Of a stretch of 64,000 nt of DNA, positions 30,014-43,161 are shown piece by piece. The translations under genes were made by a program, and so were the position numbers. A model generated the notes under the pieces. That model was not told where the DNA came from and searched no databases. It saw only the letters and a program-made list of their open reading frames with translations. The DNA comes from Linanthus parryae (lineage: Eukaryota; Streptophyta; Magnoliopsida; Ericales; Polemoniaceae), in contig JALGPY010000009.1 of NCBI GenBank assembly GCA_023055425.1, positions 20,543,775 through 20,607,774 of the forward strand, given 5' to 3'. Every line of letters begins with the position of its first letter. Position 1 is the stretch's first letter.

Positions 30014-31443
30014 TGTTGGAATAGATGCCCTAGAGGCAATCTAGTTTAGTATGAATTTGTAATTGGCTAGAAAATTCATTTATTATTTATTGGATATTTA
30101 ATATAATGAAGTCCTTAGATTTACAATCGTGTTGTTTATCTTAAATATCCCTAGTCAAGTATAATGATTAAATGGGACAATCATCTGTAGACTAGTATGG
30201 GGTTGGATTGATATGGAGATATCACGATCCAACACATAGGTGTGCATTACGGAATGTTGCACTGGATTGACCCATCACCGAGAAGGCTACATACATGTTA
30301 TGTTAAGTCACAAGTGCTTCTCGGGTACAATGGTATTGTCATCCTTAGACTTGAAGTCACTAGATATTCTAGTTGTGGATCATTGTGATCTTGGTAGCGT
30401 TAAACGCTACACCGTAACTGGGTAGTTATAAAGGCGTGTACTGGATACAATGAGAAGCAAGCTTAGAGATCGTAGTGGACGTAGAGAGGATTTGCCCCTC
30501 CCACATAACGGGAGCAAATATCCAAGGCCACTCGAAGGATAGTGCTTATAGAATGTCTGGCCAGACTCAAATAAATCAATATATGGGATATTGATGTTAT
30601 TTGCACGAATAAGGCTATTCCATGGATCGAGAAACTAGGGATTGGATATACGAGTGTGACTTGTATGTCTCGTGTCCAATCCAGATATGGAGGCAAAGGG
30701 ATGAGACAATTACTTGTACAAGGTTGTCTAGATGACTATTCTATTAGTTGGCTAGAATGGATGTTTTGCTAGAAACCGCTCCATATTAGCAAATAGTTGC
30801 TACCAACTAGATAGAACCTATGGGGTCACACGCTATATAGAGTTGTACTAGATTTGGGAATTAATTAATTGGATTAATTAATTAGAAGGATCACTTTGCA
30901 AACCCTTGCAAACTTAGTAGGGACTAATTTGCAAGGAAGGGACTAAATTGAATTCTAGTAGGACTAGAATAAGTCCTTTAGGTAGTTAACAAAGAGTTGT
31001 TGGACTATATAAAGGACCCTCCTTCCTTCCTTCCTCATAACTTATGCTCTAGAGAGAACATAACAAGAGTGGGAGAGAACAAAGGAGAGAGAGAGCAAGC
31101 AACAAGGAGGACGCCGCCCCCTTGCCGCCGCCCCTCGTCCCCGACGCCACAAGAGGGCCGAACCCCTCTTTGTGCCTCGTTTTGCGTGATTCCTTCACCC
31201 TCCTCTCATTCCGGGCTAGCACCAAGGAGATTGGAGATCTAGGATCAACTCTAGGCGTGGATCAACTATAGAGAACGTGACACTATTCGCGTTTGAAGTC
31301 ATCAAGGAGAACCCAAAGGTGTGTTTATGATTTCTTACCTTCACTATCGTTATGCATCTAGACTTGTGATCCTTGGAGGGTTTTGCATGGTTGTTTGTTT
31401 GATTATGCTTCCGTTTGCGCGATCCATGAATCAAAACCCTACA
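30014..31443 (+). repeat. Copia-2 5' LTR (1430 bp)
   Basis: Contains a TATA box (TATATAAAGG at about 31006-31015) followed by a CCTTCC run and a leader-like segment. This gives a U3 of about 1 kb and a long R-U5. Open frames in it recur in the 3' LTR and are not genes. Confidence 0.95.
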
Positions 31444-33122
31444 GTGGTATCAGAGCCACAGGTCATAGAGCATAAACGTAGTTTATGTGTTACATTCTTG
31501 TTGTTTTACACCTTAATTTGTTGTTTATCGCGTAAAACAAGACAAATCAAGCATTGGATGCAATTTGTCAAAGAATTAATCATAACAAGACCCAATTATT
31601 GCTTTGAATGCATGAATTGGTGAGTTTGAGAAATTTTAGGATCTTAGATCTAGGGTTTGGGCATCCTTGGGGAAGAAGGAGTTCTCCCAAAACAAGGAAA
31701 CAACCAAACTTGGGCTCCAAGTAAGGAGGTTGTTTTGGAAACAACCTCCACAAGGAGGTTCGGCCCCCTAGGGGACCGCCCCCTTGCTTGGCGCCCAAGC
31801 TTGGCGCCCTAAGGGGCCGGGCGGCCCTAACCCGCGGGCCTAGCTTGCGGTTTTTGGGCCGGGCCGGCCCTAGGGCCTTATGGTTCACTTTGTTTGGGCC
31901 CGGGCAATTGGATTGTTGGGCCCATGGACCGTTTTAACCCTAGAAATCCTAAAATCAATTAAAATTGACCAAGCGCGTTAAAATTGGAATTTAACTGTTT
32001 ATGTGCAATTCGCATGGTCATTGGATATGGCCTTAGGATGTGGTTTGATGTGGATGTTTAATTTTGTGGTTTGGTTTTACGGCCTGCGAGCTGATCAATT
32101 AATTGTAATAATTAATTAGGATTTTATGGCCTGCGTGCCATTTTTTTTTCTCAACTTGTGAGATTTATTTTATTTAGTATAGATATTAGCTAGTGCTAGA
32201 TAAAGTAGATTGTTAGCCAAGATTGGAGAAAAGAAGCCCAAAGCCAAAGAAGCCACAAAACATGGAGCATGGAGCACACCACATGACTATGAAGGATGGA
32301 CCAAAAGATCAAGACGCATGGAGATGTGTTTGTTTAGGGTTCATAGATAATTCCATTGGCTTGGAATTATCTTAGTCTAGAAAAGGCCATATCCACATCA
32401 CGTTTAATTTCTGTTTTGTGGTTGTTTATTTATTGTCTTATTATTTGTGTGGTTGGTGTATGGATGATGCATGCAATTAGGATAATAAGATAATTAGACA
32501 ACCCGGATCTATTATTTGGAGTTGTGCCCAAACTCAAATAGATAGATTAGTTGATATTGATCAACAAAATAATTAAAATTGAATTTAAAATCCCTCAAAA
32601 ATTCAATATTGTGTTCTTGCCTTCTCGTTATTTAAACACTCATTATCATCATTATTTATCAAGCTCGTGCGTGCCAAAGCATGGCGACTTGATTCATAAT
32701 GATGGAATGCGATGGCACGTAACAATGTGCAATTGTTTAGATAAGAGGTTGAACACAACTAGGCTATTAATTTGATTAAGAAACCTAGAGGCAATCAATT
32801 GGGATTATCCATATGGATGGATAAATAAGGAGTTATTTGCCCGATTGAACCAAGAGTTGCATATGGGATGCAATTGGAAATCGTTCCTACATAAGAAGTA
32901 ATTGAATTATGGGTGACTTGCCAAAGCAAGCTCATAAGGAGATGAAAAAGATGGATCTTGGCCCACTAGAAAATATAAGGATATTTTCCGCATTAATATC
33001 TTGAGGGTTATTAATCCGTAGAAAAATAGTGGGAGCTATATTTAATAAACTAGCCATTATTAAATATAGTCAAAAATTCACAGATACTAAAACTTGCGTT
33101 TTTTCCTTTTGTAGAATTCCAA
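31444..33122 (+). other. Copia-2 primer site and long leader
   Basis: The primer site TGGTATCAGAGCC starts at 31445, one base after the LTR. The following 1.65 kb before the gag ATG has no supported ORF. It is GC-rich with GGCCC runs at 31740-31925 and AT-rich after. Leaders of this length are unusual for copia elements and could hold packaging or translation-control signals. Confidence 0.8.
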
Positions 33123-36100
33123 ATGGCAAACAACTCATCGAGTTCACAACATTCCCTACGATCTGTCCTTGAGAAGGACAAGCTCTCTGGAACCAACTTT
33201 CCTGATTGGTACAGAAACTTGAGAATTGTTCTCAAGCAAGAGAAAAAGCTGTACGCAATAGAGGAGCAAGTTCCAGAAGGTCCAGAGAATCAGACACCTG
33301 CTGCCTTAAAGGCGTATCAAAAGCGTGTTGATGACGCTAATGATGCGGCCTGCCTAATGCTTTGCACCATGACCTCTGAGCTTCAGAAGCAACATGAGAA
33401 CATGAATGCTGTCGATATGATCGAACATCTAAAGCAGCTCTTCCAAGAGCAGGCGAGGGTAGAGAGGTATGAGGTCTCAAAGGCACTGTTCAAATGTCAT
33501 CTGGCAGAAGGGAACCCGGTGGGACCCCATGTACTCCGAATGATCGGGTACTTGGAGAATCTCGCCCGGCTTGGGTTCCCGGTCGGCCAAGAGTTGGCAA
33601 CAGATCTCGTGTTGCAATCGTTGCCTGAAAGTTATGGACAGTTCATTATGAACTATAACATGAACGAGATCGTTAAACCACTGCCAGATTTGCTCAACAT
33701 GTTGAGGACGGCTGAACAGAGCATCAACAAGGGTAAGGGCAAGGCCATTATGATGGTGAATAAAGGAAAGGGCAAAAAGTTTGCATCTTCCTCCAAGGGC
33801 AAAGGCAAGTCAGTTGACAAGTCCAAGGAACAAGCCCTTAAGCCTGTTGGTGGGATTGCCAAGGTCGTGACTAAGGGTGAATGTCACTACTGTAGTCAAC
33901 CTGGACACTGGAGGAGGAACTGCCCAAAATATCTGGAGGACAAGAGGCTTGGAATAGTGATTCCACCACCACCAGGTATTTTTGTTGTAGATGTCAATTT
34001 AACTGTCTCTACATCATGGGTATTAGATACTGGATGTGGATCTCATATTTGTCGAAATATGCAGGATCTAAAGAGAAGTAAGAGATTGGCTAAAGGAGAG
34101 GTAGATCTACGCGTTGGGAATGGAGCAAAGGTTGCTGCGTTGGCCATAGGCGTGTGCGAGCTATCTCTGCCTTCAGGATTAGTTTTAGAATTAAATAATT
34201 GCTATTTTGTGCCTGCTATGAGCAGAAACATTATTTCTATTTCTTGTTTGGACAAGGAAGGTTTTATTATTTTAATAAAGAACAATTGTTGTTCCTTTTA
34301 TTTGAATAATATTCACTATTTTAGTGCGCAATTATTTAATGGACTTTATGTCCTTGATCTAAGCAATCCTGTCTACAACATTAAAACCAAGCGGATTAAA
34401 ATAAATGATTTAAATCCTGCTTATTTATGGCATTGTCGTTTAGGCCACATAAATGAGAAACGTGTATCTAGACTCTATAAGGATGGATTACTAGACTCAT
34501 TTGATTTTGAATCATATGAGACATGTGAGGCTTGTTTATTGGGTAAAATGACAAAGTCCCCTTTCAATAAGAAAGGTGAGAGGACTAGTGAGCAATTGGC
34601 GCTCATACATACCGATGTATGTGGGCCATTTGCCACGCCTGCCAAGGGTGGTTATGTCTACTTCATTACGTTTACTGATGATTACAGTAGATATGGATTT
34701 GTGTACCTTATGAGGGCAAAATCCGAATCCTTTGAAGTGTTCAAAGAATTCAAGAATGAAGTAGAGAAGCAACTTGGCAAAAGTATCAAGGCTCTACGAT
34801 CGGATCGTGGAGGAGAATACTTGAGCCAAGAGTTTGACGACTATCTTAGAGAGTGTGGGATCGTGTCCCAACTCACTCCACCCGGAACGCCACAATGGAA
34901 TGGCATGTCCGAGAGGAGGAATCGAACCCTATTGGATATGGTTCGGTCTATGATGTGTCAAACCGATCTTCCATTATCATTTTGGGGCTACGCTCTATTA
35001 AGTGCAGCTTTCACCATTAACCGTGTTCCATCTAAATCAGTCATGAAGACACCATATGAGATGTGGAGTGGGAGGCGTCCCACACTGTCGTTCATGAGGA
35101 TTTGGGGCTGCGATGTCTATGTAAAACGTTTACAATCAGACAAACTAGGGCCTAAATCGGATAAGTGTAAATTTGTGGGGTACCCTAAGGAAACTAAGGG
35201 ATACTACTTCTACAATCCAACCGAGAACAAAGTGTTTGTTGCTCGGACCGGCGTGTTTCTAGAAAGAGAATTTGTCTCTAAAGAAGCAAGTGGGAGGAAT
35301 GTAGAACTTGAAGAAGTTCAAGAACCACAAATCACTGAACCGATTATGGAACATGAACAGGAATCACAAGCAGTTGTGGAGCCACCTGTTCAGGTAACAC
35401 AAGAGCTTCGTAGATCTAGTAGAGTGCGCCAGGAACCCGAGAGGTACGGACTTCTCGTGACTGATTCCGGTGACACGATGCTCATAGATGATGAGCCTAC
35501 TACCTATGAGGAGGCCATGAATGGCCCAGACTCGCAGAAGTGGCTTGAAGCCATGAGATCCGAGATGGAATCCATGTATACCAACAAAGTATGGACTTTG
35601 GTGGAACCACCTGATGGGGCGCGGCCCATAGGGTGAAAGTGGGTCTTCAAGAAGAAGATCGACATGGATGGTAATGTGATTACCTATAAGGGCCGATTGG
35701 TGGCTAAAGGATTCAGACAGATTCATGGTATTGACTATGATGAAACCTTTTCACCAATCGCTATGACCAAATCCATCCGAATCCTACTTGCAATTGCAGC
35801 ATACTACGACTATGAGATTTGGCAGATGGATGTCAAAACAGCATTCCTTTATGGGAATCTCCTCGAGGACGTGTATATGATACAGCCGGAGGGTTTTGAG
35901 GATCCAAAGCAAGCCAACAAAGTCTGTAAGCTGCAACGATCCATTTATGGATTGAAGCAAGCTTCTAGGAGTTGGAATCGACGTTTTGATGAAGTAGTCA
36001 AAGAGTTTGGCTTCATCAGAAACGAAGATGAGTCTTGTGTCTACAAGAAGGTTAGTGGGAGCTCTGTAGCTTTTCTGGTCTTGTATGTGGATGACATACT

Positions 36101-37073
36101 ACTCATTGGAAACGACATTCCCATGCTGCAATCTGTGAAAGATTGGCTAGGAAAGTGTTTCTCAATGAAGGACTTAGGGGAAGCAGCCTATATACTCGGT
36201 ATAAAGATCTATAGAGATAGATCTAAGAGGTTGCTAGGCCTAAGTCAAAGTACATATATTGACAAGGTGTTGAAACGGTTCAACATGCAAGACTCCAAGA
36301 AGGGGTTCTTGCCCATGTCACATGGAATCGCTCTTTCGAAGAGTGGTTGTCCCTCCAATGAGATTGAGAAGGAACGCATGAGTAGGATTCCCTATGCCTC
36401 GGCCATAGGATCTATCATGTACGCCATGTTATGTACTAGACCAGATGTGTCATATGCCTTGAGTATGACAAGCAGATACCAATCCAATCCGGGTGAGAGT
36501 CACTGGATTGCTGTCAAGAACATCCTAATGTACTTGAGAAGAACTAAGGATGCTTTCTTGATGTTTGGCGGTGAGGAAGAGTTGCGTGTAAGGGGTTACA
36601 CTGATGCAAGCTTCCAAACCGATAGAGATGACTTTAGATCACAGTCGGGATATGTGTTTTGCCTGAATGGAGCAGCGGTGAGCTGGAAGAGTTCCAAGCA
36701 AGAGACGGTAGCTGATTCTACAACAGAGGCTGAGTACATTGCTGCAAATGGCGCAGCAAAGGAGGCTGTCTGGATCAGAAAGTTTGTTTCTGAACTTGGT
36801 GTGGTCCCTAGCATTGCGGATCCAGTGGAGTTGTTCTGTGACAACACTGGGGCGATCGCGCAATCAAAGGAACCAAGATCGCACCAAAAGTCCAAGCATG
36901 TGCTCAGGAAGTTTCATCTGATTCGAGATATTATCGATAGAGGAGACGTTCAGATATGCAAGATTCCTACAGATGATAATCTGTCAGACCCGCTTACGAA
37001 GCCTCTCATGCAGTGGAAGCATGAAGGGCACACTAGGAGTATGGGCATACGAGATGCGCCAGATTGGCTCTAG
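33123..37073 (+). pseudogene. Copia-2 gag-pol with one premature stop
   Basis: A frame of 1317 codons broken once, by TGA at 35634-35636. The upstream part (837 aa) has Gag with a CCHC knuckle (CHYCSQPGHWRRNC, from residue 254), protease WVLDTGCGSH (D302), the GAG-pre-integrase region (LGHINEKRV, CEACLLGK) and integrase (HTDVCG D498, RSDRGGEY, GMSERRNRT). The downstream part has RT (QMDVKTAFLYGNL, LYVDDILLIG near codon 990) and RNase H (GYTDASF, DSTTEAEYIAA, KHVLRKFHLIRD). The stop falls in the conserved RT entry block between PIG and KWVFKKK, where related elements usually have Cys, so it is a single-base lesion. Gag, protease and integrase could still be made; RT could not without readthrough. 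Confidence 0.95.
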
Positions 37074-37087
37074 TGCAAGTGGGAGAC

Positions 37088-38517
37088 TGTTGGAATAGAT
37101 GCCCTAGAGGTAATCTAGTTTAGTATGAATTTGTAATTGGCTAGAAAATTCATTTATTATTTATTGGATATTTAATATAATGAAGTCCTTAGATTTACAA
37201 TCGTGTTGTTTATCTTAAATATCCCTAGTCAAGTATAATGATTAAATGGGACAATCATCTATAGACTAGTATGGGGTTGGATTGATATGGAGATATCACG
37301 ATCCAACACATAGGTGTGCATTACGGAATGTTGCACTGGATTGACCCATCACCGAGAAGGCTACATACATGTTATGTTAAGTCACAAGTGCTTCTCGGGT
37401 ACAATGGTATTGTCATCCTTAGACTTGAAGTCACTAGATATTCTAGTTGTGGATCATTGTGATCTTGGTAGCGTTAAACGCTACACCGTAACTGGGTAGT
37501 TATAAAGGCGTGTACTGGATACAATGAGAAGCAAGCTTAGAGATCGTAGTGGACGTAGAGAGGATTTGCCCCTCCCACATAACGGGAGCAAATATCCATG
37601 GCCACTCGAAGGATAGTGCTTATAGAATGTCTGGCCAGACTCAAATAAATCAATATATGGGATATTGATGTTATTTGCACGAATAAGGCTATTCCATGGA
37701 TCGAGAAACTAGGGATTGGATATACGAGTGTGACTTGTATGTCTCGTGTCCAATCCGGATATGGAGGCAAAGGGATGAGACAATTACTTGTGCAAGGTTG
37801 TCTAGATGACTATTCTATTAGTTGGCTAGAATGGATGTTTCGCTAGAAACCGCTCCATATTAGCAAATAGTTGCTACCAACTAGATAGAACCTATGGGGT
37901 CACACGCTATATAGAGTTGTACTAGATTTGAGAATTAATTAATTGGATTAATTAATTAGAAGGATCACTTTGCAAACCCTTGCAAACTTAGTAGGGACTA
38001 ATTTGCAAGGAAGGGACTAAATTGAATTCTAGTAGGACTAGAATAAGTCCTTTAGGTAGTTAACAAAGAGTTGTTGGACTATATAAAGGACCCTCCTTCC
38101 TTCCTTCCTCATAACTTATGCTCTAGAGAGAACATAACAAGAGTGGGAGAGAACAAAGGAGAGAGAGAGCAAGCAACAAGGAGGACGCCGCCCCCTTGCC
38201 GCCGCCCCTCGTCCCCGACGCCACAAGAGGGCCGAACCCCTCTTTGTGCCTCGTTTTGCGTGATTCCTTCACCCTCCTCTCATTCCGGGCTAGCACCAAG
38301 GAGATTGGAGATCTAGGATCAACTCTAGGCGTGGATCAACTATAGAGAACGTGACACTATTCGCGTTTGAAGTCATCAAGGAGAACCCAAAGGTGTGTTT
38401 ATGATTTCTTACCTTCACTATCGTTATGCATCTAGACTTGTGATCCTTGGAGGGTTTTGCATGGTTGTTTGTTTGATTATGCTTCCGTTTGCGCGATCCA
38501 TGAATCAAAACCCTACA
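37088..38517 (+). repeat. Copia-2 3' LTR (1430 bp)
   Basis: Matches 30014-31443 with seven substitutions seen (for example CATCTG/ATAGAC, CCAA/TGG, TTTGG/AGAATT) and no length change. Followed by the second CATTT. Confidence 0.95.
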
Positions 38518-38522
38518 CATTT

Positions 38523-40710
38523 CTCAATACGATATCACATGCGCGAGACGGCGAGCGATCAAGTCGCAGGCGGTAGCGGATTTGTTAGCACAATTCCCCG
38601 ACAACAGTCATGAGCCCGTGATCGAAGAAGAACTCGAGGGACCTGAAATCTATGCGATCGATGTACCCTATTGGAAGCTCCATTTCGACGGGTCGTCAAC
38701 AAGGAAATGCGGAGGCATTGGGATAGTCTTGACCAAGCCAGATGGGGAGGTCATACAGATGTCCGCAAAGCTTGACTTCGCAGTCACCAACAACGAGGCA
38801 GAATATGAAGCCCTCATAGCGGGGCTGCGTGCAGCAAAAGCTTTGGAAGTAAGCAATTTGACGGTCATGGGAGACTCCAAGTTGATCGTCAAGCAAGCAT
38901 CGGGCGAGTACGGTTTGAAGGAGATTAACCTTCTGTCCTACCGCACTCTGGTACAAAAGCTAGTGCAGTAATTCTGCGATGTGAGGTACGAGCACAAACC
39001 CCGAGCAGACAACAGACATGCAGATGCTTTGGCCACCTTGGGATCCAAGGTTAGTACAGACAAATGTCCCGCAAGGATCTCCATCGAAGTGCGAACATCG
39101 TCGGCGTTGGCAGAAGACGCGTGCGACGATGAATACATGGATGATACGGACTGGAGAAAAACAATTTTACAAGCTATTGCAGAAGGCACAAGCAGCGAAA
39201 GCTGGGCACTCACAAGAGGGTATTGCATACATGACAACACCCTTTACTACAAAGGCCCTGGCGGAATACTCATGCGATGTGTTTCCGAGCAAGAGGGGCA
39301 ATTGCTGCTGGAGAAGATTCACCAACATGCCTGCGGAGAAAGCGAGGTGTCAATCTATCGAAAAGCTCAGAGATATGGCATTCATTGGCCGGATATGTCA
39401 ACAGCTGCTGCCCTGATACAAGGGAAGTACGAAAGTTGTGCACTGATTAAAGATTCCTTACTCATTGCTCTAACCGACGATGATGCGGAATGGAGGAAAC
39501 CACTCTTCGATTTTCTCACCCAGGGCACCGTACCCGAATCAAGAAAAGAAGCGAAAAAGTTGAAAAGGAAAGCATCTCGATATGTGGTGCAAGAGAACTT
39601 GCTTTGGCGAAGAGGCCATGAGGGCAACTTGCTGCGATGCCTAGATGGCAGGGAAGCACAAGAAGTCATGGACCTTTCTCATCAGGTGGAACACCAAGGA
39701 GGTGCGAAATTATGCAGGCAGCTCCTCTCAATCGGATATTTCTGGCCCACGATGGAGGCCGATTGCCGCACCAAAGTACGACGCTGCCAGGAGTGTCAAT
39801 TCAAAGGAAACCTAGTGCACGCTCCTGCTGTGGATCTACATGCATTGGAACACCGTGGCCATTTCACACATGGGCGTTGGACTTCATTGGTCCCATCCGG
39901 CCGACTTCGCACGGGAATCATTTTATTCTCACCGCAACTGAGCTGTTCACCAAATGGGTGGATGCGATACCACTAAAGACGGCGAATGCGCTAGCTGTGG
40001 TCAACTTCATCCAAGAAAACATCATATGCAGGTTCGGAATTCCAAACACCATTCTTTCAGATAATGGTACTCCTTTTGTTAATCGCCAGGTGGCTGCGAA
40101 GTTAGCAGAGTACAACATCAGGCAAATATGTTCCACCCCCTACTACCCGAAGGGGAACGGGCAAGCCGAAGCGACCAACAAAACGCTGTTGAGGATTTTG
40201 AGCAAGATGGTCGCAGATGACCACAAGAAATGGGCCGATTCTCTAAGCATAGCTCTGTGGGCTTACCGAACTTCTCCAAGGACACCCACGGGGGTCTCAC
40301 CGTTCCTCCTATGCTATGGAGCTGAGGCCGTGGTACCTGCGGAAGTGAGAGTCAATTCGGCGAGATTGGCCTTCCATGCATTGTACGACAATCAACGCGA
40401 TCATGACTTAGTCTTGCTAGAGGAAAAGCGAGAGCAAGCTAAAAGGACCAACAAGCGGTATCAAGAAAGGATCGCTCGCGCTTACAATAAGACGGTCCAG
40501 CGAAGAGATTTCGCAGTTGGAGATTTGGTCTTGCGCGCATCTGACCATTGCATGCGAGAAGCGGCTCACCAGAAGTTCGCAGCTAATTGGGAAGGACCCT
40601 TCGAAGTCACAGAAGTCTTCGACAGTGGCTGCAGCATACGGAGGTTGCACGGAACGACCTCAACCCCAAGCTCAGTCAACATGCGCTGGATTAAGAAGTA
40701 CTATCCCTGA
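38523..40710 (+). pseudogene. Tat second RNase H and integrase, broken
   Basis: The continuation of Tat pol beyond Copia-2. The archaeal-type RNase H has all four acidic positions visible: LHFDGSSTRK, NNEAEYEALIAGL, VMGDSKLIVKQ and ADNRHADALATL. An in-frame TAA (38969-38971) lies between the third and fourth. Integrase follows: the zinc region (HQVEHQGG...GYFWPTM...CQECQ), then a frameshift near 39850, then the core in the new frame (ALDFIGPI, ILSDNGTPFVN, PKGNGQAEATN) and the C-terminal GPFEVTEVF region. It ends at TGA 40708-40710. No chromodomain is seen. Confidence 0.9.
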
Positions 40711-40917
40711 CTTCTCTCATTTTATGCGTTTTATTATAACGTTGCCTCATGTATTGTACGGCTATGATTCACACAATCTTCTCTCCCAAATGAGAGAATT
40801 GTAAGCTTATCTCTCCCACATGAGAGCATTATAATAAAAGGGTTCTCCCAAATGAGAACTTCATATTTCTAGCTATTAATGTTGCTTTATTTAGTTTGTT
40901 ATTACTGTTAACAATGG

Positions 40918-41770
40918 GCTATACGCCACAATAGCAATCTATGCGAAATGCGATCTTAATTGATCATCTAAGCCTATCCGTTACGATAGCAATCTATGCA
41001 ACTGCAATCTTAACCGGTCTTCTAAGCCTATTTGTCACGATAGCAGCCCATGCGAAATGCGATCTTAATTGATCATCTAGGCCTATCTGTCACGATAGCA
41101 GCCCATGTGAAATGCGATCTTAATTGATCATCTAAGCCTATCTGTTACGATAGCAGCCTATGCAAATGCGATCTTAATCGATCTTCTAAGCCTATCTGTC
41201 ACGATAGCAGCCTATGCGAATGCGATCTTAACTGATCCTCTAAGCCTATCTGTCACGATAGCAGCCTGTGCAAATGCGATCTTAATTGATCCTCTAAGCC
41301 TATCTGCCATGATAGCAGCCTGTGCAAATGCGATCTTAATTGATCCTCTAAGCCTATCTGTCATGATAGCAGCCCATGCAAATGCGATCTTAATTGATCC
41401 TCTAAGCCTATCTGTCACGATAGCAGCCTATGCAAAATGATCTTAATTGATCTCCTAAAGCCTATCTGCCACGATAGCAACTCATGCGAAAAACGATCTT
41501 AATTGATCTTCTAAAGCCTATCGGCCACGATAGCAACATATGCGAACATGATCTTAAAACAATCTTTCAAGCTTATCTGCTGTAATAACAGCGACATACG
41601 AATGCGATCTAAAATTCGTCCTTAAGCCTATCTATTGTGATAGCAACATCATACGAAATGATCTCAAGTGATCTACAAAGGTCTATCTGATATGATAGCA
41701 CTTACATTTGAATCTGAAAGCAAATCACAAGCCCATCTGCCAAGATGGCACAGCTGCGAAAACACGATCT
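40918..41770. repeat. 54-bp tandem repeat array in the Tat 3' region
   Basis: About 16 degenerate copies of a 54-bp unit of the form CCTATCTGTCACGATAGCAG, then CCTATGCGAAATGCGATCTT, then AATTGATCCTCTAAG. The central copies (about 41190-41450) are the most regular and the edges decay, the usual pattern for unequal exchange. Each unit can fold twice: CTATC...GATAG with a 6-base loop, and GATC...GATC. The regular period of 18 codons produces a repetitive minus-strand frame that is not a gene. Arrays between pol and the 3' LTR are known in the Tat lineage. Confidence 0.92.
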
Positions 41771-43161
41771 CGAACGATCTAATAAGACATCTGCGAACTA
41801 ATGAGGCAGATAGAAAATGCGAAGTATGTATATAGCATTACACAAGGCGAAATATGCCAATACGCATGCGAAATTGTATTTTGTTGTAACAAGACAGCAG
41901 ATGATACAAAAGCCATTTATCATTATGAGTCAAAAAGACTTACAATTTATCTGTCTAGATAACAGCTTACAAGCGACAAAGCTCAAATCTAACTACGCAG
42001 CCAACATGGCTTACAATGCATTCGAAAAGTAACTAACAAGCCAACGGTCCTAACACACGAAGCAGTCAACGGTCCTAACACCGGTTATGCGATGCACAGA
42101 TCTGCGGCCAAAGATCTGTAGCAAGTAGGATGCTTCTGCGAAGAGATCAACTCGCCATTAGCTGCATCCATGGCGGAAATGGTCTGGGTGGCCCTACGTC
42201 CAAGATCTCAGGATCTGACAAGACCCCTGTCTGATCAAGATACGTACCAGAGGAGCTACCTGTTCCGACGTATGCAGTCGTGCAAAACAGGGGAAGCAGT
42301 CATTCCTCTGGTACCGGATTCCTTGCCATGATAGACAAGGGCATTGACGAGCCTCCTGAGTTCAAGAACGAAGAGGCAAGAGATCCTCCTCCAGGGATGC
42401 TAGAGGAGAATTCCGCCGTTCATTACGAGTCGGTAGCAAGGTCACTACGGCGCTGCACCTCTCCGGGAGGCGGCCGGAAACATGACCTGCAAACATAATA
42501 CACGAAGAAAATTCTTCGAACGCACATGAGATATCATCTCCATCTTCTTTATGATGATTATAAAGATCAATAAGCCTCATAAAGCGGATCTTGGAAACTA
42601 TTTCTATGGCACAAGGCGCAAACTCAGGTCTCATGACTTGGAGTTGCCATGACTCAACGAAAAACAAACGTTGAAGCCAGCAGTCGTAAGGACTCACGGC
42701 AAAGCACATTTTTGGGATGAAGAACCCAAATGGCAAAGACAGGGTTTATATAGACCTTGTGGAGACTCCTCAGTTGCCAAGATGAGTCAGCATAATTTGA
42801 AAAGAGGGTAAGGTCAATCACTTACGCCTTGGAAAGCGGTAACGATCAATTACCCTACTAAAGGCTACGACGATTCAGTTGCGTATCCTAATTAATGACG
42901 GATAGTCATGATTCGGATGGACTTCCCAAGGAATGCGTGCTTATCTTACGAGAAATTAGCGCGAAAATCAAGCAGAATATCAATTGCTGATGTCATAATT
43001 GGATATGCACAGAGATATCCCATCAAATCCCGGAAAGGGCAAAACGGGCATGTCGATTCTTTTGTTAAAAAAATGGGAGAAACCCTAGCCCCATTACATT
43101 AATGATTTAGCATTACATTAATGTTCCAGCTATTTCCTTGATACTTTTCAAAATTCAAAAG
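41771..43161. other. Tat region between repeat array and antisense gene
   Basis: No complete gene. On the minus strand, short open stretches at about 42140-42400 have a protein-like look (VLSDPEILDVGPPRPFPPWM) and could be a further decayed exon or the downstream end of the antisense gene. A 124-aa minus frame at 42362-42736 is not recognised. Confidence 0.4.

Larger units (their letters stand above)
30014..38517 (+). mobile_element. Copia-2: Ty1/copia element nested in Tat pol
   Basis: An 8504-bp element with 1430-bp LTRs (TGTTGGAATAGATG...AACCCTACA) and target-site duplication CATTT (30009-30013 and 38518-38522). It has an initiator-Met tRNA primer site, a 1.7-kb leader, gag-pol with a single nonsense codon, and a polypurine tract (AAGTGGGAGAC) before the 3' LTR. 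I count seven substitutions between the LTRs (about 0.5%), mostly transitions, so it is younger than the host Tat copy. Confidence 0.96.

Noticed and set aside
30997..31434. Small frames in the Copia-2 LTR, duplicated near 38071-38520
   Set aside because: Duplicated because they are in the LTRs; they overlap the TATA box and leader and show no family.
41212..41418. Minus-strand frame with an 18-residue repeat
   Set aside because: The repeat period of 54 bp is divisible by three, so any open unit gives a repetitive frame; it degrades at the array edges.
40918..41770. CRISPR-like look of regular repeats with variable parts
   Set aside because: The units are contiguous 54-bp tandem copies without unique spacers, inside a plant retrotransposon; it is a minisatellite.
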